Assembly (NCBI GenBank): GCA_018340805.1
Contig: JACMZG010001911.1
Span: forward strand, 51,698,135-51,762,134
Length of the DNA stretch: 64,000 bases
Reading direction: 5' to 3'
Source: Microvelia longipes
Taxonomy: Eukaryota; Arthropoda; Insecta; Hemiptera; Veliidae
Of this stretch, positions 45,390 through 57,208 are shown one piece after another. Below the pieces are notes generated by a model. That model was not told the origin of the DNA and ran no database searches. It saw nothing but the letters and a program-made list of their open reading frames with translations. Position numbers and translations under genes: made by a program. Each line of letters begins with the position of its first letter. The stretch's first letter is position 1.

Positions 45390-46197
45390 TAGTCGGACCT
45401 CCATATAACGAACTTCTATACAACGAATGTCTCTATGTAACGAATTTTTTTACGTTCCCTTGAATTTTGTGTTTAAAAGTGTTTCTATTTAACGAACAAA
45501 ATTTCTATATAACGAACAAAATTTCCAGAAATAAAGATAAAGACAAGACCCGCAAACTTTCAAGGAATTGACCAAAACGACACTTCTGTTTTTCTGTAAT
45601 TTCCCAGAACTTATTTATCCCAGAATTTATTGATTCTCGCCCTGCCTTATTTAATTTTGCGAACTCTTTCTTTACAATTTTTTATGAAATTAGGATTAAC
45701 ACAGCATAGAACTAAAAATCGTTTGGTTTTAATTTGGTATTCGGTCTGACCAGTTCGTTTGTGAAACTTTTTATTTTTTGTAAATCGAATTTATTAAAAT
45801 GTTGATGGAGTCAAAAACAAAGACTTGTCTCTGAAGTATAAAATCGCTCCTAGTTCTATATCAACAATTTTAAAAAATCGGGAATCTATACTTAGGTTAT
45901 ACGAAACGAGTGGCGATTTAAAAAAAATTTCTCGAGTATGCAAGTATGAAGACATTGATGACGCAATTTCACAGTGGCTGACAATGTTAAGGGACAAAAA
46001 TAGGCCTGTGACAGGACCGCTAATAAAAGAAAAAGCTGCTGAATGTGCAACTGCGAGGTTATTATTCATCCTAAATATACATTAAAATATCATAAAATAG
46101 TACAGAGTTATTTATTTTTCAATTTCTATACAACGAAATTTCTATATAACGAATTTTTCACTTGAACCTTTAAGTTCGTTATATAGAGGTCCGACTG
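45390..46197 (+). mobile_element. Non-autonomous Tigger/pogo element
   Basis: An 808-bp element with terminal inverted repeats and TA on both sides. Left end: TAGTCGGACCTCCATATAAC. Right end, reverse-complemented: CAGTCGGACCTCTATATAAC. The left first base is C changed to T. Sub-terminal repeats of TATATAACGAA occur several times near each end. TA at 45,388-45,389 and 46,198-46,199 fits the pogo target-site duplication. The interior keeps only part of the DNA-binding region. The DDE nuclease domain is absent, so it needs transposase in trans. Confidence 0.92.
45825..46085 (+). pseudogene. Tigger transposase DNA-binding remnant
   Basis: An open frame of 86 codons corresponding to the CENP-B-type helix-turn-helix region that binds the element's ends. 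SSISTILKNRESILRLYE is the end of the first helix-turn-helix. YEDIDDAISQWLTMLRDKN and then PVTGPLIKEKAAECA are the typical start of the second (CENPB) domain. The frame upstream (ATG at 45,799) is shifted and hits a stop. The peptide stops just after the second domain begins; all catalytic DDD/E parts are missing. Confidence 0.85.
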
Positions 46198-46199
46198 TA

Positions 46200-46680
46200 C
46201 TTATTTCTCTTATGAGCTTCTGTTTCTTTTTTATTACATATGTGGCCCGAAATTTGTGAAACTTTTTATTTCATGTCATTACATAGTCAATTTAAAGGTA
46301 GTAATATTTTTTACTCCGTCAACTACCTGGCTAATTATGGCAACTATGACAAGGTCCTGTTACTTAGTTCCGTCAAAACTATATATTCATTTTTGAGTAT
46401 TGTTTCTAACTAGTCTCTGGTTTAAAAAACTTAGGATGACTGCTGGTACTAAGCAGTGGAAGATTTTTATCCCTATTAAGGATCAGAGTGATATGAAAAC
46501 ATTAATTCATTTTGATTATAACACTAGATCTATTTGATCTATTAATCAAGTTAATTAATAGATATAACTTCATAATTATTTCAAAAATGGTTGACTTTAG
46601 TTCTAAAAGTTCAATTTCTTAAATAATTAAGCATAACTATTTGTAATTGTTGTAGGATATTTTGAAACTCTGTATTTAAG
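46200..46680. other. AT-rich non-coding stretch
   Basis: No gene or known repeat. Confidence 0.5.
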
Positions 46681-46682
46681 TA

Positions 46683-47460
46683 AAAATCGGTTACGAGGTA
46701 TCTTAAACTCACCAGATTCGCTACTCACATCCTCTGTACTTTGGACTCGTTTCGCTCGTCCTCAGAATACACAAACGTGTAGTCACCAAATGTGTTTGTC
46801 CTCATATAGCAAATTCATTCGTATTTACCGCAGACAGTAATTTATTCGTATTTTCTAGCAGTCACCCAGAATAGATTTACTATTATTGTTGTGCCCATTC
46901 AGGCACAATTCAAGCAGCATCCTCGTTTGATGCTGCTTTAATTTTATGATGCAACGAAAACCGTAGATATCCTTGCCGTATTAAATCAAACCTTAGAACA
47001 CTTATTTTTACATAAAAATACATACTTGTACAAAACTTCAACACAATTGTATTATTTTTTACAATTTTTTAACAACGTATATGAGTCGTGCGATACAAAT
47101 TGATCTAATTCCAATAGCAAGATGAAACATGGCATACATTATTCTTGCTAAAATCAATCGAGAAATTTCTCCAGGTTTTATGAATTTTAAAATGTTAGCT
47201 GAGTAAAAAAAGTTAAAAATTTTACTGAGTTTTATAAATATTATAAAATTAGTTAGTGCGAAAATTCAACTTTCTAGCATAAGTGCACAGAGATACGATG
47301 ATAACTGACACACAAAGATAAACAGACAACTTTGTGAAAACCATCTAGAAGGTCTTAAAAACACATTAAAAGGCAATTTATGTAAAATCCCGGTTTCAGA
47401 TTTATTGGAAAGCACAATACTTTTTCTTATTTATACCTTAGGTATATAGAAAAAGATAAA
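46683..47460 (-). repeat. Rep-A copy, near full length
   Basis: Minus orientation. Begins AAAATCGGTTACGAGGTATC, then TTTGGACTCGTTTCGCTCGT at 46,739. Middle landmarks ACGAAAACCGTAGATAT and AACTTTCTAGCATAAGTGCA follow. It ends ACCTTAGGTATATAGAAAAA. Confidence 0.88.
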
Positions 47461-47462
47461 AT

Positions 47463-49145
47463 ATGATAATAGGGGCTAAAAAGGAATGTGTTAATAATTA
47501 TATATATGTATAATTAGGCTTAGGCATATATATTTTTGGAATAGAAAGGAATTGATTTTAGCCTGCTCTCTGACAGAGGTCATAAGTGACTGATTTCAAT
47601 CATGCTAAACGTATGAGGCAACGTTTTGTCAATAAAATTATTCTAAAATCTAATTAATTTGTTTTTGTATATAAAAAAAACTTTTAATATCTAATTTGAT
47701 TAACTTATTTTTTCCTTTTTATATTTGCTAAACAATCGTTTTAAAGTTATTATTATATTTTAATGGTTTTTAATAACTTTAGAATTCGATAAAAGTTTAC
47801 ACTTATTGTTAAAAACTGTTAAAAATAAATATCGAAGTAAAAGTCGTGTAAAACTATTTTTTGCTGTTAGTTTTTGTTGTCATAAAGGAGGGATAATTAA
47901 TTGTTTGACAAGCCTCTGCACAAAAGAAGGACATTGTTATCCCCCTTTAATTTTTTAAAGAAACCCCAGGGTTTTTTGCTACTGAGATGTTACTGGGGTT
48001 TTGTTGGTCTTGTTTAAATAGGCAAGGTGTGAATAACAGAGTGTTAAATAGCTAATAAATAGAATTGGATACGAGATAGGACCCTGTCGCACACCGTCTC
48101 CCTGGGGTCCCTAATGTTCTTATTTTACAGATTTATGTATAAAAATGATTCAGACTTCGTTCTGTGTAGTACATTCTTTTTTTCTGGGTGGTTTAACAAT
48201 AGTGACCATACACATTTTATTGACTTAAAAAAGCAAATTCAGGTGATTTTTCGGACTTAAAGATACCCTGTATAAAATCTTAATGGATTTAGGGAACAGA
48301 CCACCTAATATTTCTTTTATCAAATGTCTGAAATGTAAGATATTTTTAGTTAGAGACTGACAAACATATGTACCATTGTATACTTTTGTTGTTACAAAAT
48401 GTCTGTGGTCTATGTTTTTGTCACATTATGAAACCGTACAAATTTGATGAGTATAAAAACCACTAAACATTCTATAATACCTGAGTAGATAAAAAAAAAT
48501 TGATTATCATTTACCCAGCGAGTAAGCTGGATGACATTATAATAGGGACAAAGATATATTTACTTTTACAATTTGAGGACACTCTGAACATAAAAGAATG
48601 ATAGTCTCAAGAAAATAAAATAGCTAAATAAAAGTATAAAATTTTCATAGAAAGAAGGGTAAACTTGGAGTTCTAAATTAGGTACTATCCTGGTCTTAGC
48701 AATAAAGGCATGACTTATTTTGTTTATTAAAGGTAGATTAGTTTCACCTGTTAGATAATAGAAAGCGCCACCGTCTTAATTCTAAAACAAAAGAACAATG
48801 TTAACTCTAAGTTCTACTGTAATCCTCTCTAGACAAGTCTAAGCTACCCTACACAGGTTTCTCTTCATATCTGTTTACTTAATTTGGTACCATTTGTAGT
48901 CCACACAATTAAGGTTGCAATTCCTCAAAGTTGTATGGCCTTTTTTAATTGGATAAAAGTCAAACACTTTACTGTAAAGTACAATCAGTCTATACACGCA
49001 TTATTATTTTATTGAATTGATAAATTAATTACTGGACTATATAAAAATTAATTCTGGATAAAATGATTGAAAATATCTGTCCAATTTAAAATCTGAATAA
49101 TAAAAATGAGCGTGAATGAAGTTCACCACATTAAATGAAAATTTA
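47463..49145. other. AT-rich non-coding stretch
   Basis: No gene. A small hairpin AAACCCCAG / CTGGGGTTT (about 47,962-48,000) and a GC-richer patch near 48,080-48,115 are the only features seen. Confidence 0.5.
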
Positions 49146-49147
49146 GT

Positions 49148-49240
49148 AGTCTCTCCACAAAACAAAACTTTATGTTATGTTGTGTTTTTAACCTACAGAA
49201 AGGCCATCATTAGTGCCAAACAGACAAACAAGCACAAAAG
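49148..49240 (-). repeat. Rep-C copy, diverged
   Basis: AGTCTCTCCACAAAAC ... AACCTACAGAAAGGCCATCA on the plus strand, with CTAATGATGGCC instead of CTGATGATGGCC when read on the minus strand. Confidence 0.7.
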
Positions 49241-49507
49241 AATAACTAAACCTAAATAAAACAATACGAAAATGAAAGCCAATAATAATACAACGTAAAT
49301 AGATACAAATCTCAATGAAGTACAAACTTTGCCATCAAAGTTTTGTTTTTAATAGAGGCTTCTTAATTTTCATTAATTATTTAAAAACTCTTTAAGAAAC
49401 CAAAAAAGAATAAACTAACCATCACTAAAAATTCCAATTTTTTACCTTAACTAAACAAAAATACAGCACCAGTGAAAATTTAACACCGTAACAAATTATT
49501 AATAAAA

Positions 49508-50010
49508 CATTTATAAAAATCGGGTACGGGGTACCTCAAAACTTTTCCTCATCACATCGGATTAGCTACGCTCATCCTCTCTACTTCGGACTGGCTAGCT
49601 CGTCGTCAAAATATACAAGTATACGCAGAAACTATACTGCAACTAGTCTTTAAATTTACTTCGATCGTCTTAAGATAGAAAATACGTTTACTTTATTTCC
49701 AGCGATCACCCATCTAGGCACTGACCTCGCTCGATGATGCTTAACTTTTATTATATAACAATAACAGTAGATATAATTGTCGTATTGAAAGGAAACTTAG
49801 TATATATTTATTTATTATGTAATTTTGTATCAAATTTCAACTCAATTCTTTACAGCGTTTTCAAAAACATATGACAGTCATTTGACAAAAATTTAACTAA
49901 TGCTAATATAATGAGATGAAACTTGGCACATATGATGGTTCTCTGTAACACTACATGCGTGCAAAATCTCAAATTACCTAACACATTTTTTCGCGTATGT
50001 GTTTAAACAT
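49508..50010 (-). repeat. Rep-A copy, truncated
   Basis: Starts AAAAATCGGGTACGGGGTAC, a well-preserved terminus with the GGTAC hairpin. It continues through ACTGGCTAGCTCGTCGTC, AGCGATCACCCATCTAGGCA and TTTCAACTCAATTC. It ends before the opposite terminus. Confidence 0.85.
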
Positions 50011-50014
50011 TTAA

Positions 50015-52450
50015 ATAATTTTTAAAGTGAAGTCGCTTTAAAAAAAAAAGTCATTCTATTTTTGAAATTTTTGTTTACAGTGTTAGTAAAATGACATTTC
50101 GCTGCCTTACAACAGTTTAGTAATGCCTAGTGTTGGTGCCGTAAGTAGATGAAAATCTTTTATAGTTCAATAAAAGGATTTTTACTTATTTACTGATATC
50201 GAGTTTCTAGAATTGTAGAGGACATACTATTTCATTACTAACCTTTCTTTTTGTAAATCGTAAACTTTATGTGGGAATAGTATTGAAAGGGATCAAGAGA
50301 TAGTGCTTTACTGAAGAGTTAACTTATTGAGAATGATATTCCAATGAATTTTAAGGGATTTAAGCCCATGGAGAGTTAGAGGGTTGAAGTCAATAAGTAT
50401 CCAGAGAAGCTGGCAAGTGGTTACCAGGATATGTTAGTCCCCTAAACTATCCTATGTTGTCTTGTATTTAATTGTAAAGCTGAGTCAGCTTACCAGATTT
50501 ACAAAAGCTTTTTCCCCCTAGTTGCGTCACTAAATAGCAAAAGAAACGACAGCCAAACATTTCTAGAGGGGTTAACTTTTTACCCTAAACCATAAAAATC
50601 CCCTTGACGTCGGGTGTCGATTTCCCACCCTTCTAGAAACCAATCCCCAATAAAAACAATTTGTTTATATATGAGATTAAAGTTGATTTTGTCAAGGAAT
50701 CCCAGCACGCCAAGTCAATGGGATTGCAATCATAAGGATTTAATCAAAAACCACATCTTCTCTTGCTACCACAACTCTAGATGTCTCTCTTTAGCGAGGG
50801 TTCCGTAAAATCAAATAAATGAATCGAAAAACAAGTAACAGATTCTCCCTATTGGATTATTTAATAAACAACCCTTAATACTTCGTTCATTGCAAAACAG
50901 TTTATAGTGTACTTTTCACTTAAAGATCTATTATGAGAAATATTTAGATACAAATATAAGTAACTCAAATAAATTGCAATGATGTATTACATATTAGGCA
51001 AAACGCAAATGCAAACAAGGTCCGATATAGGGACTTGCGGTCCACCAGAGTACTGATAATTAGGAAAACATCGCTTTAGGTCGACTTTAGATGAAGCAAC
51101 TCAAAATTCTTCTCATCATACGTTGAGTTTTACATTTTCATCATCGCATAAGACAACAATATGAGTCTTAACAAATTCGCTTACTGTCCGTATAGTTACT
51201 TTTTGCATATTTGACCGAATATTTGTTTTATCATTATCGACATAATGTCTTATCCTAGGATGCAGAATTAGTTGACAAAAAGCTCCTGAATAATAAAGCT
51301 TTATTTTTTTTTAAAACTTATTAAGACTATAATGTGATCCATGTAAATATTTTGCTCCAGCTTGCGTTTCGTTATTCTATTTGAATTTAATTTCTTTCAA
51401 TTGCAAATGAATCGCCGGTCGTTGTTCACTGATAGATAATAATGGTGAGTACGTAAAGCGGCTGGCCAATTTTTATAAAAAAACATTTATGAAGTTGTTC
51501 GGAAGATAAAAATAGAGGGGGGATTCCGCTCGTTTACGCTCAAATAAACCTGACAATAGTTCCTGATATGTTTGTTTTTCAAATCCAGTATAGCATTTTA
51601 ATATTGTTAAATGAAATTTTAAAAAAAATATTAATAACTTCAATACAAATGCTAGGATATTACTAACTATTTAGCTCCAACATTTACAAAAAATAACAAA
51701 AATAATACGTATCGTATAAATTAATAAGAAAACCTTTATGCGGTCAACATTTCTTGAATGAACGTCATATGTTACCCATAGTAAATAGACAAACTGTGGT
51801 GAAATTAAAGTAGCTCAACTTAAGGGTTTCTTATTACTTATTACAAGTACTTTAATAATAGTTATCTTTAACCATCTGGTACTTGAATAGACTACTTCAC
51901 TCATTAGTAACACGGTGTTTAAGTAATACTTCAGAACGCTGATTATAGACATTACACGTTGAGACAATAAAGCATCTTGCGGCTTCGTCCAGTCTTTCCT
52001 CTTTCAACTTTCATTCTTTCAAAAGAATTCTTTTGAAACTCGACAAAGACATTTTAAAGAAATAAAAGAACAAATGTAACAGAAGTAAAGAAAGTAAATG
52101 TAATTATTAGTTTCTTTTATTTTAAACAAAATATTGACCAGATGACTTAAGAAATTTAATAATAGTTATTTAAGTTCGGTTTATATTTTCTTTATAAATG
52201 GTATTTTCTTACTTTATGTGTCGGTTTATTTAATTTGGTATACTTCTATTTAGAGAAATGGGTTTTGTTCCCTGAATTTTATTCAGAGCAGTAGGTGGAA
52301 GGTATTAGGGTTTCAGGTTTTAACAAATATGCGTCGTTCCACTATAATGAAATGTAAGATTTGGTTTAGACAATTTGGAGCCAAACATAAATGTTGACAA
52401 GTTTATTTTATGAATAAAAACAGAACAGTTTTTGTCAGGTAAGTCAAGTA
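50015..52450. other. AT-rich non-coding stretch
   Basis: No supportable gene. The 64-codon frame at 50,614 has no recognised domain. A donor-like ATGGTGAGTACG near 51,441 has no open exon in front of it. Confidence 0.5.
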
Positions 52451-52456
52451 CTCACC

Positions 52457-52805
52457 TTTAAATACTCTGTTTGACTAGCGTTACTTTCACTGGCAATGAT
52501 GGCCGTTAACGGTTGAAAGCAGGCTCTGTCATTTAAATATACACTGGTTGACTACTAGCGTAACTTTTACTGGCAATGATGATGACCGTTAACGGTTGAA
52601 AGCCGGCTCTGTCATTTAAATATACACTGGTTGACTACTAGCGTAACTTTTACTGGCAATGATGATGACGTTAAGGTTGAAAGCCGCTCTGTCATTTAAA
52701 TACACTGGTTGACTACTAGCGTTACTTTCACTAGCAAGAGGATGACCGTTAACGGTTGAGAGCCGGCTCTGTCATTTAAATATATAATAATATGTGGAGA
52801 GATAA
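52457..52805 (+). repeat. ~87-bp tandem array of the Rep-C end, four copies
   Basis: Four units of TTGACTACTAGCGTTACTTT-CACTGGCAATGATGATGACC-GTTAACGGTTGAAAGCCGGC-TCTGTCATTTAAATATACAC with small changes. The last is followed by the family terminus TGTGGAGAGA at 52,793. ACCGTTAACGGT in the unit is a perfect palindrome; the third copy has lost bases on both sides of it. A Rep-A copy begins about 100 bp downstream. Confidence 0.93.
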
Positions 52806-52894
52806 AAACTGCTTTGTTCTTATTCATTATTACGGCACTTCATGGCTCAATTCATCACACATGTTTATTTCTTGTATCTGATTTATTTTACCAA

Positions 52895-53775
52895 AAACGT
52901 TTTACTTTTCCTTACTTATACCAGATATATAAAAAAAAGTATTGTAATTGCACTAAAACTCTGAAACCGAAATTTCACCTGAATTATTTTATCAGTTGTA
53001 TTTAAAACCTCCTAAGTGGTTTAAACAACAGTTTTTGTGTCTGTGAGAGTGTCTGTTATCATCGTAGCTCCCCAGTTTATTTATGCTAGAGAGTTGAAAC
53101 TTTGTTGAAAAATTTTGAAAACATTTTTTATGATCCTGCATTTTATATTTTTTTATTTACCAGCAATAATGACTCGGCAAAATTTAAATCGTGAAAGCGT
53201 GATTTGATCGATTAGAAGTTTATCACGCATGTAGTCATATGTAAGATAAACAAGTTTCTTAAGTTTTATATTTTTATAAGATTTATTAGCAAATCCGACT
53301 GAGGGCCCCGCGATTTGGTGATGTTAAGACTGATTGTACTATGCTCCAATGGGGCCCCATTTGTGAGTAAAAAATAGAGCACAACTCCAACTGGGAGGCT
53401 AGCGACATGATGAAGTTAAAAAAGGCAATTTAAAAATCTGATAAGGGCCCATTTATAGGTAAAAGATACAACACAACTCCAACTAGGGGCCCGGGACTTG
53501 ATGATATTAAAAGAGTACTGTGATACAATACAGCCCAGCTATACTGTGATATAATGTGGGCCCATTTATAGGTAAAAGATACTGCCGTGTCTAACTAGGG
53601 ACCCGCGAAATGCGGGCCCTTGTGGGACCATAAATTCCCGACTGGTTGCTGAGTGAAATTGTTTTTCAGCGAATTTTCATCTTGAAAATTACGCTTATTA
53701 GGTTTCACGTTCTAAGAAGTATTAGTTAGGATGAGCGTAGCGAATCTGATGAAGGTATTCCTAATCTATTTTTTT
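52895..53775 (+). repeat. Rep-A copy with internal GC-rich array
   Basis: Starts GTTTTACTTTTCCTTACTTA, with GTTATCATCGTAGCT, GCTAGAGAGTTGAAACTT and CAGCAATAATGACTCGGC. It ends AGGATGAGCGTAGCGAATCT. The expected central block is replaced at about 53,298-53,630 by an unrelated GC-rich tandem array. Confidence 0.85.
53298..53630. repeat. GC-rich ~92-112-bp degenerate tandem array
   Basis: Three and a third units. Each has a GGGGCCCGCGA..TGATGATnTTAA start, a GGGCCCATTTATAGGTAAAA middle and a CAACTCCAACTA end. It stands out sharply from the AT-rich surroundings. No open frame runs through it. Confidence 0.85.
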
Positions 53776-55388
53776 ATTTATTATACGTTATTTTATAACG
53801 AACACTCAAAGAGTTAAAGGTTATTTAAAAAATTAAAAAATATAAATAAAACAGAGGAAATATTCCCTTTTGCTACCAGGCTGTTTATTTGTAGCAGAAT
53901 GTTCTTAATTAAAGAAATTTAATTTTAGAAATACTTCAAGAAACTTAGTATTATATTGTGTCTCAAAATAGTTATATAAATAATTGTTTGTTAAAACTAA
54001 AATAGTATTTTGGCGCAGTGTGACAAAAATTAAAAAAAAATAAGTTTTTCTGTGACAAAAAGTAAATAAACATTTATTTTTTCTATAGAAGGGAGAAAAA
54101 AATAACTTTCCACCCTTATTTTCAGGGAGGAAGAAACCGTATTACAGGATGTTTGTAATACAGCCTGTAATAAGGGAGGAAGCGAAATTCAGAGCGGAAA
54201 GTGATATACTTTTCATCTCACTGTTTGTTGCAATGGGTTAGACAATTGCTAAGTGTACTAAGCCATATAGTGGAATAGAATAACAAGTGATGTTACTCAC
54301 GTATTTCGGGTTTGCGATATATCGAAAAATGTCAAACGAAGAAAAGTTTGACCGCTAGGGCTACTTTAGCGACTATCGTAATCGGGTGAGGATATGAAAA
54401 TGTTTTGTTGCCTGATGAAGGTTATGTTGTTTTTTATTCCTTGTTTACCTGTGTTTTTAATTATCGCGTGTAACAAAAGACACTTCACATTTATTTACAA
54501 AATGTTCCGGCATCCTGTCATTTTACAGTCGCTCAGCCATTTTTTGTATAAATATCGAGTAAAACTCGATTAATCGTTTTTGAAAATTGGCACTATTATT
54601 TTAAGGGAGTGGGATCACTTGTTATTCTATTCCACTATACTAAGCCAGTACAGGAAAATTTGCTTTTATCGTTTTGCTATACACCGGGGCATTAATTTAT
54701 AATTTTAACAACACATACATGAATTTTAATGACATTTGCTACTGATTTTGTGTGTTTTGATTCTGTTGCAACGTCTAACCTAGAAAAATCGTCATCATTT
54801 TTACTTAAATACGGTAGAAATAAAAATGGCGTCACTACTTTTCTTACCTTATTTTTATCGTATATCTGGTAAACAACGAAGTCACTTGATCAGCTATTAC
54901 AATTCTTGTAGCGATGTATAGAAAAATTACACCTTTAAACTGTAACTTTCGTTAATTTAAAAGTATACCAACAAAACTAATAAACAATAAAATAGTTTCT
55001 TTTGTTTCTTCATATTATTTGTTTTGATCTAAAAAAAATATGTGTGACAGTGTTGTAGTTATTCTTTGACTTAAAACTTTTGTTTTATAAACAATCAAAA
55101 ATAAAAATAATACGTGAAAAGATAAAATGTAACGAAGATAATGTGTATATTATTCTTAAAATATTATTACATAATATTTTTTTATTGCTCGGGAAGCATT
55201 CTGGAGAAAAATCAGTGTTATCTTTAAATTAAAAGTAAAATTTAAGTTGTCATTTCTTTTAATTTGTTCTACTGAATGACTAAGCAAGCCAACTCCTGCA
55301 TTTTTTATTTTTACTCATTTGTTGTAATAACATTTTTTAGTTTTCATGAGTATTTACTGTTATTATACTATGTTAAATACTCATGAGT
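53776..55388. other. AT-rich non-coding stretch
   Basis: No gene. Local inversions such as GTATTACAGGATGTTTGTAA next to TACAGCCTGTAATA near 54,140-54,170. A near-repeat of GTGATNTTACTCAC/TTGTTATTCTATTCCACTAT lies at 54,270-54,305 and 54,615-54,645 in inverse order. Confidence 0.45.
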
Positions 55389-55390
55389 AT

Positions 55391-55426
55391 TTAATTAGTT
55401 ACTTACTACAGTAAGTAACTAATTAA
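55391..55426. repeat. Perfect 15-bp hairpin
   Basis: TTAATTAGTTACTTA and its exact complement around CTACAG. Immediately upstream, AAATACTCATGAGTATTT is another perfect palindrome. Confidence 0.9.
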
Positions 55427-55514
55427 AGATTTTAAATACGGCAAAAGCTTGTATATCTAAATAAAGTTTTTATTTGTTAAAATCTTCTCTTTTCTCTTAA
55501 GAGGAGAAATCTTG

Positions 55515-55740
55515 TACGTACCACAGGAGAAAACAGTCATTACACCTCTCTTTAATTTCCTCACTCGGGGCTACGACTCGGGAGTAAACTTGCTGGTTTT
55601 CTCAGCTACGCCTTCGAAACCATCCCTATAAACCCCTCGGCTAAGCCTTTGGGTTTAAACATAATGGTTTCCTCGGCTTACGCCTCAGAAGCCAACTAAA
55701 AACCGGGGCGTAATAACTTCGTTTCCTCCCTTGGTACGTA
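55515..55740. mobile_element. MITE (family 2), 226 bp, GC-richer
   Basis: The termini TACGTACCACAGGAGAAAAC and, reverse-complemented, TACGTACCAAGGGAGGAAAC are imperfect inverted repeats of about 35 bp. They continue through GTCATTACACC / GTTATTACGCC. The interior repeats CCTCGGCTnnGCCT three times. It is non-coding; the minus-strand open frame starting at 55,938 merely runs into it. Superfamily unassigned. Confidence 0.8.
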
Positions 55741-55744
55741 AATA

Positions 55745-56045
55745 AATATTTCTCCGTACACAAGAAAAATAGTTAATAAAATATTGTGACGCAGAGGTTC
55801 GCAATACGGGCGAATTTTCTTAAAAACGCATGATTTCATGCTCAGTAATCTATTTATAACTAAAGTTTTCAGTTTATGCTTCATAATCTTCAGGATGTCT
55901 TTCTCTTTGTTTTCTGGTTTTTTAAAGAAAATGCGCATCTTTATCCCTAAGATTATACAAAAATAGGCCTATCTTTCCAACATTTGCTCAGTCTATGCTG
56001 ATCTCTAAAAGGCCATAGCGCATTCTCCTTAAAAAATTCGAACTA
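55745..56045. other. AT-rich non-coding stretch
   Basis: No supportable gene; the minus-strand frame here is lysine-rich and has no known domain. Confidence 0.45.
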
Positions 56046-56047
56046 AA

Positions 56048-56292
56048 TCCAAAAAATCGGGTACGGGGTACCTCGGAACATTTACTCATTACGTCGGATT
56101 CGCGACGCTCATCCTCCCTTCAACACTTTAGACTCGCTTTACTCGTCCTCAAAATATACTAACAAGTCTTTAAATTTATAATGTAACACGTCTTCAAACT
56201 ATCTTTGTTTGTCCTCAGATACATCCGTTTCATTCCAGGAGTCACCCATCCAGGCACAGACTGGTCAGTGGATTGAACTTTGAGTAGAAGTA
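56048..56292 (-). repeat. Rep-A left part
   Basis: AAAATCGGGTACGGGGTACC at the terminus, then GTCGGATTCGCGACGCTCAT, GACTCGCTTTACTCGTCCTC and GGAGTCACCCATCCAGGCAC. It is cut off near 56,290. The other half follows at 56,935. Confidence 0.85.
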
Positions 56293-56934
56293 AAAAGAAA
56301 ATGCGCTGAAACGTTTTAGTGACTTGCATCAAATAAGCTTTAAATAAGTGCGTATGTTGCAGAGCCAGTTTTGAAAAGATAAACACAGTTTTGTATTTTT
56401 TTTAACCTTTGGTATGAATATGCCTATATATTTCCTTTAAAAAATTGGAATACAAATAGTAACAAATGCTGCTAAACTGGGAGGAGCATTTCAGTTGCAC
56501 CTTTGAATACTTTGCAACATTGAATATTTAAAATTAAGAGAAAAACATTGTCCTTGAATTTAAAAAAATATCTCAACTCCCCCCCCCCCCAAAATATGAC
56601 TCTTGCGATTTCAAATTCACCATTATTCTTTTGGTAACTATTAATTAAACATGGTAATTTTGTTATCTCTTTTGATAACTTAATAAAGTTAAATTAGAGC
56701 ATACCGCAAATCATGCTTATTTTAAAAACTGCATTGAATCCTAAGATATTTGATACTAATATAAATATATTCCAGTGATTATTTATTAGGCTATTCTTTG
56801 ACATATACCATAAAATTTTTGTTCAAAAATAAAAGAACGACATATTTTAAACAATAATCTATGATATATGTCAATCATTAGCTTGATGAAAAATACAAAA
56901 ATATTAGTACATTAGTATCCTATTTCTTAGTATT
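56293..56934. other. AT-rich insert between Rep-A halves
   Basis: No gene. It contains a run of ten C near 56,580. It may be a replaced Rep-A centre. Confidence 0.45.
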
Positions 56935-57208
56935 TAATTATTGCAGGTTTATGACATCATCAAAAATTATTTTCCTAATAGCTGAGCAACACCTTTAAAT
57001 TGATTTTTGTACAAAGTTTCAACTCTCTGGCATAAATATACTAGGAGCAACGATGATAACACACACACATACAGTTAACGTAGTGAAAACCATTCAGGAG
57101 GTCCTAAAATCACCTGAAATGGATTATTCCGGTTTAGGATTTTTGTTTGCAAACACAATACTTTTCCTATATACTTACGGTATGAATGAGGAAAAATTAA
57201 AAAGAAAA
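56935..57208 (-). repeat. Rep-A right part
   Basis: TATGACATCATCAAAAATTA, GCTGAGCAACACC, TACAAAGTTTCAACTCTCTG, AACGATGATAAC(AC)n and TACTTACGGTATGAATGAGG. Same orientation as the part at 56,048, consistent with one interrupted copy. Confidence 0.82.

Noticed and set aside
52457..52805. CRISPR-like array
   Set aside because: Whole units repeat with no variable spacers, and the array ends in a transposon-like terminus.
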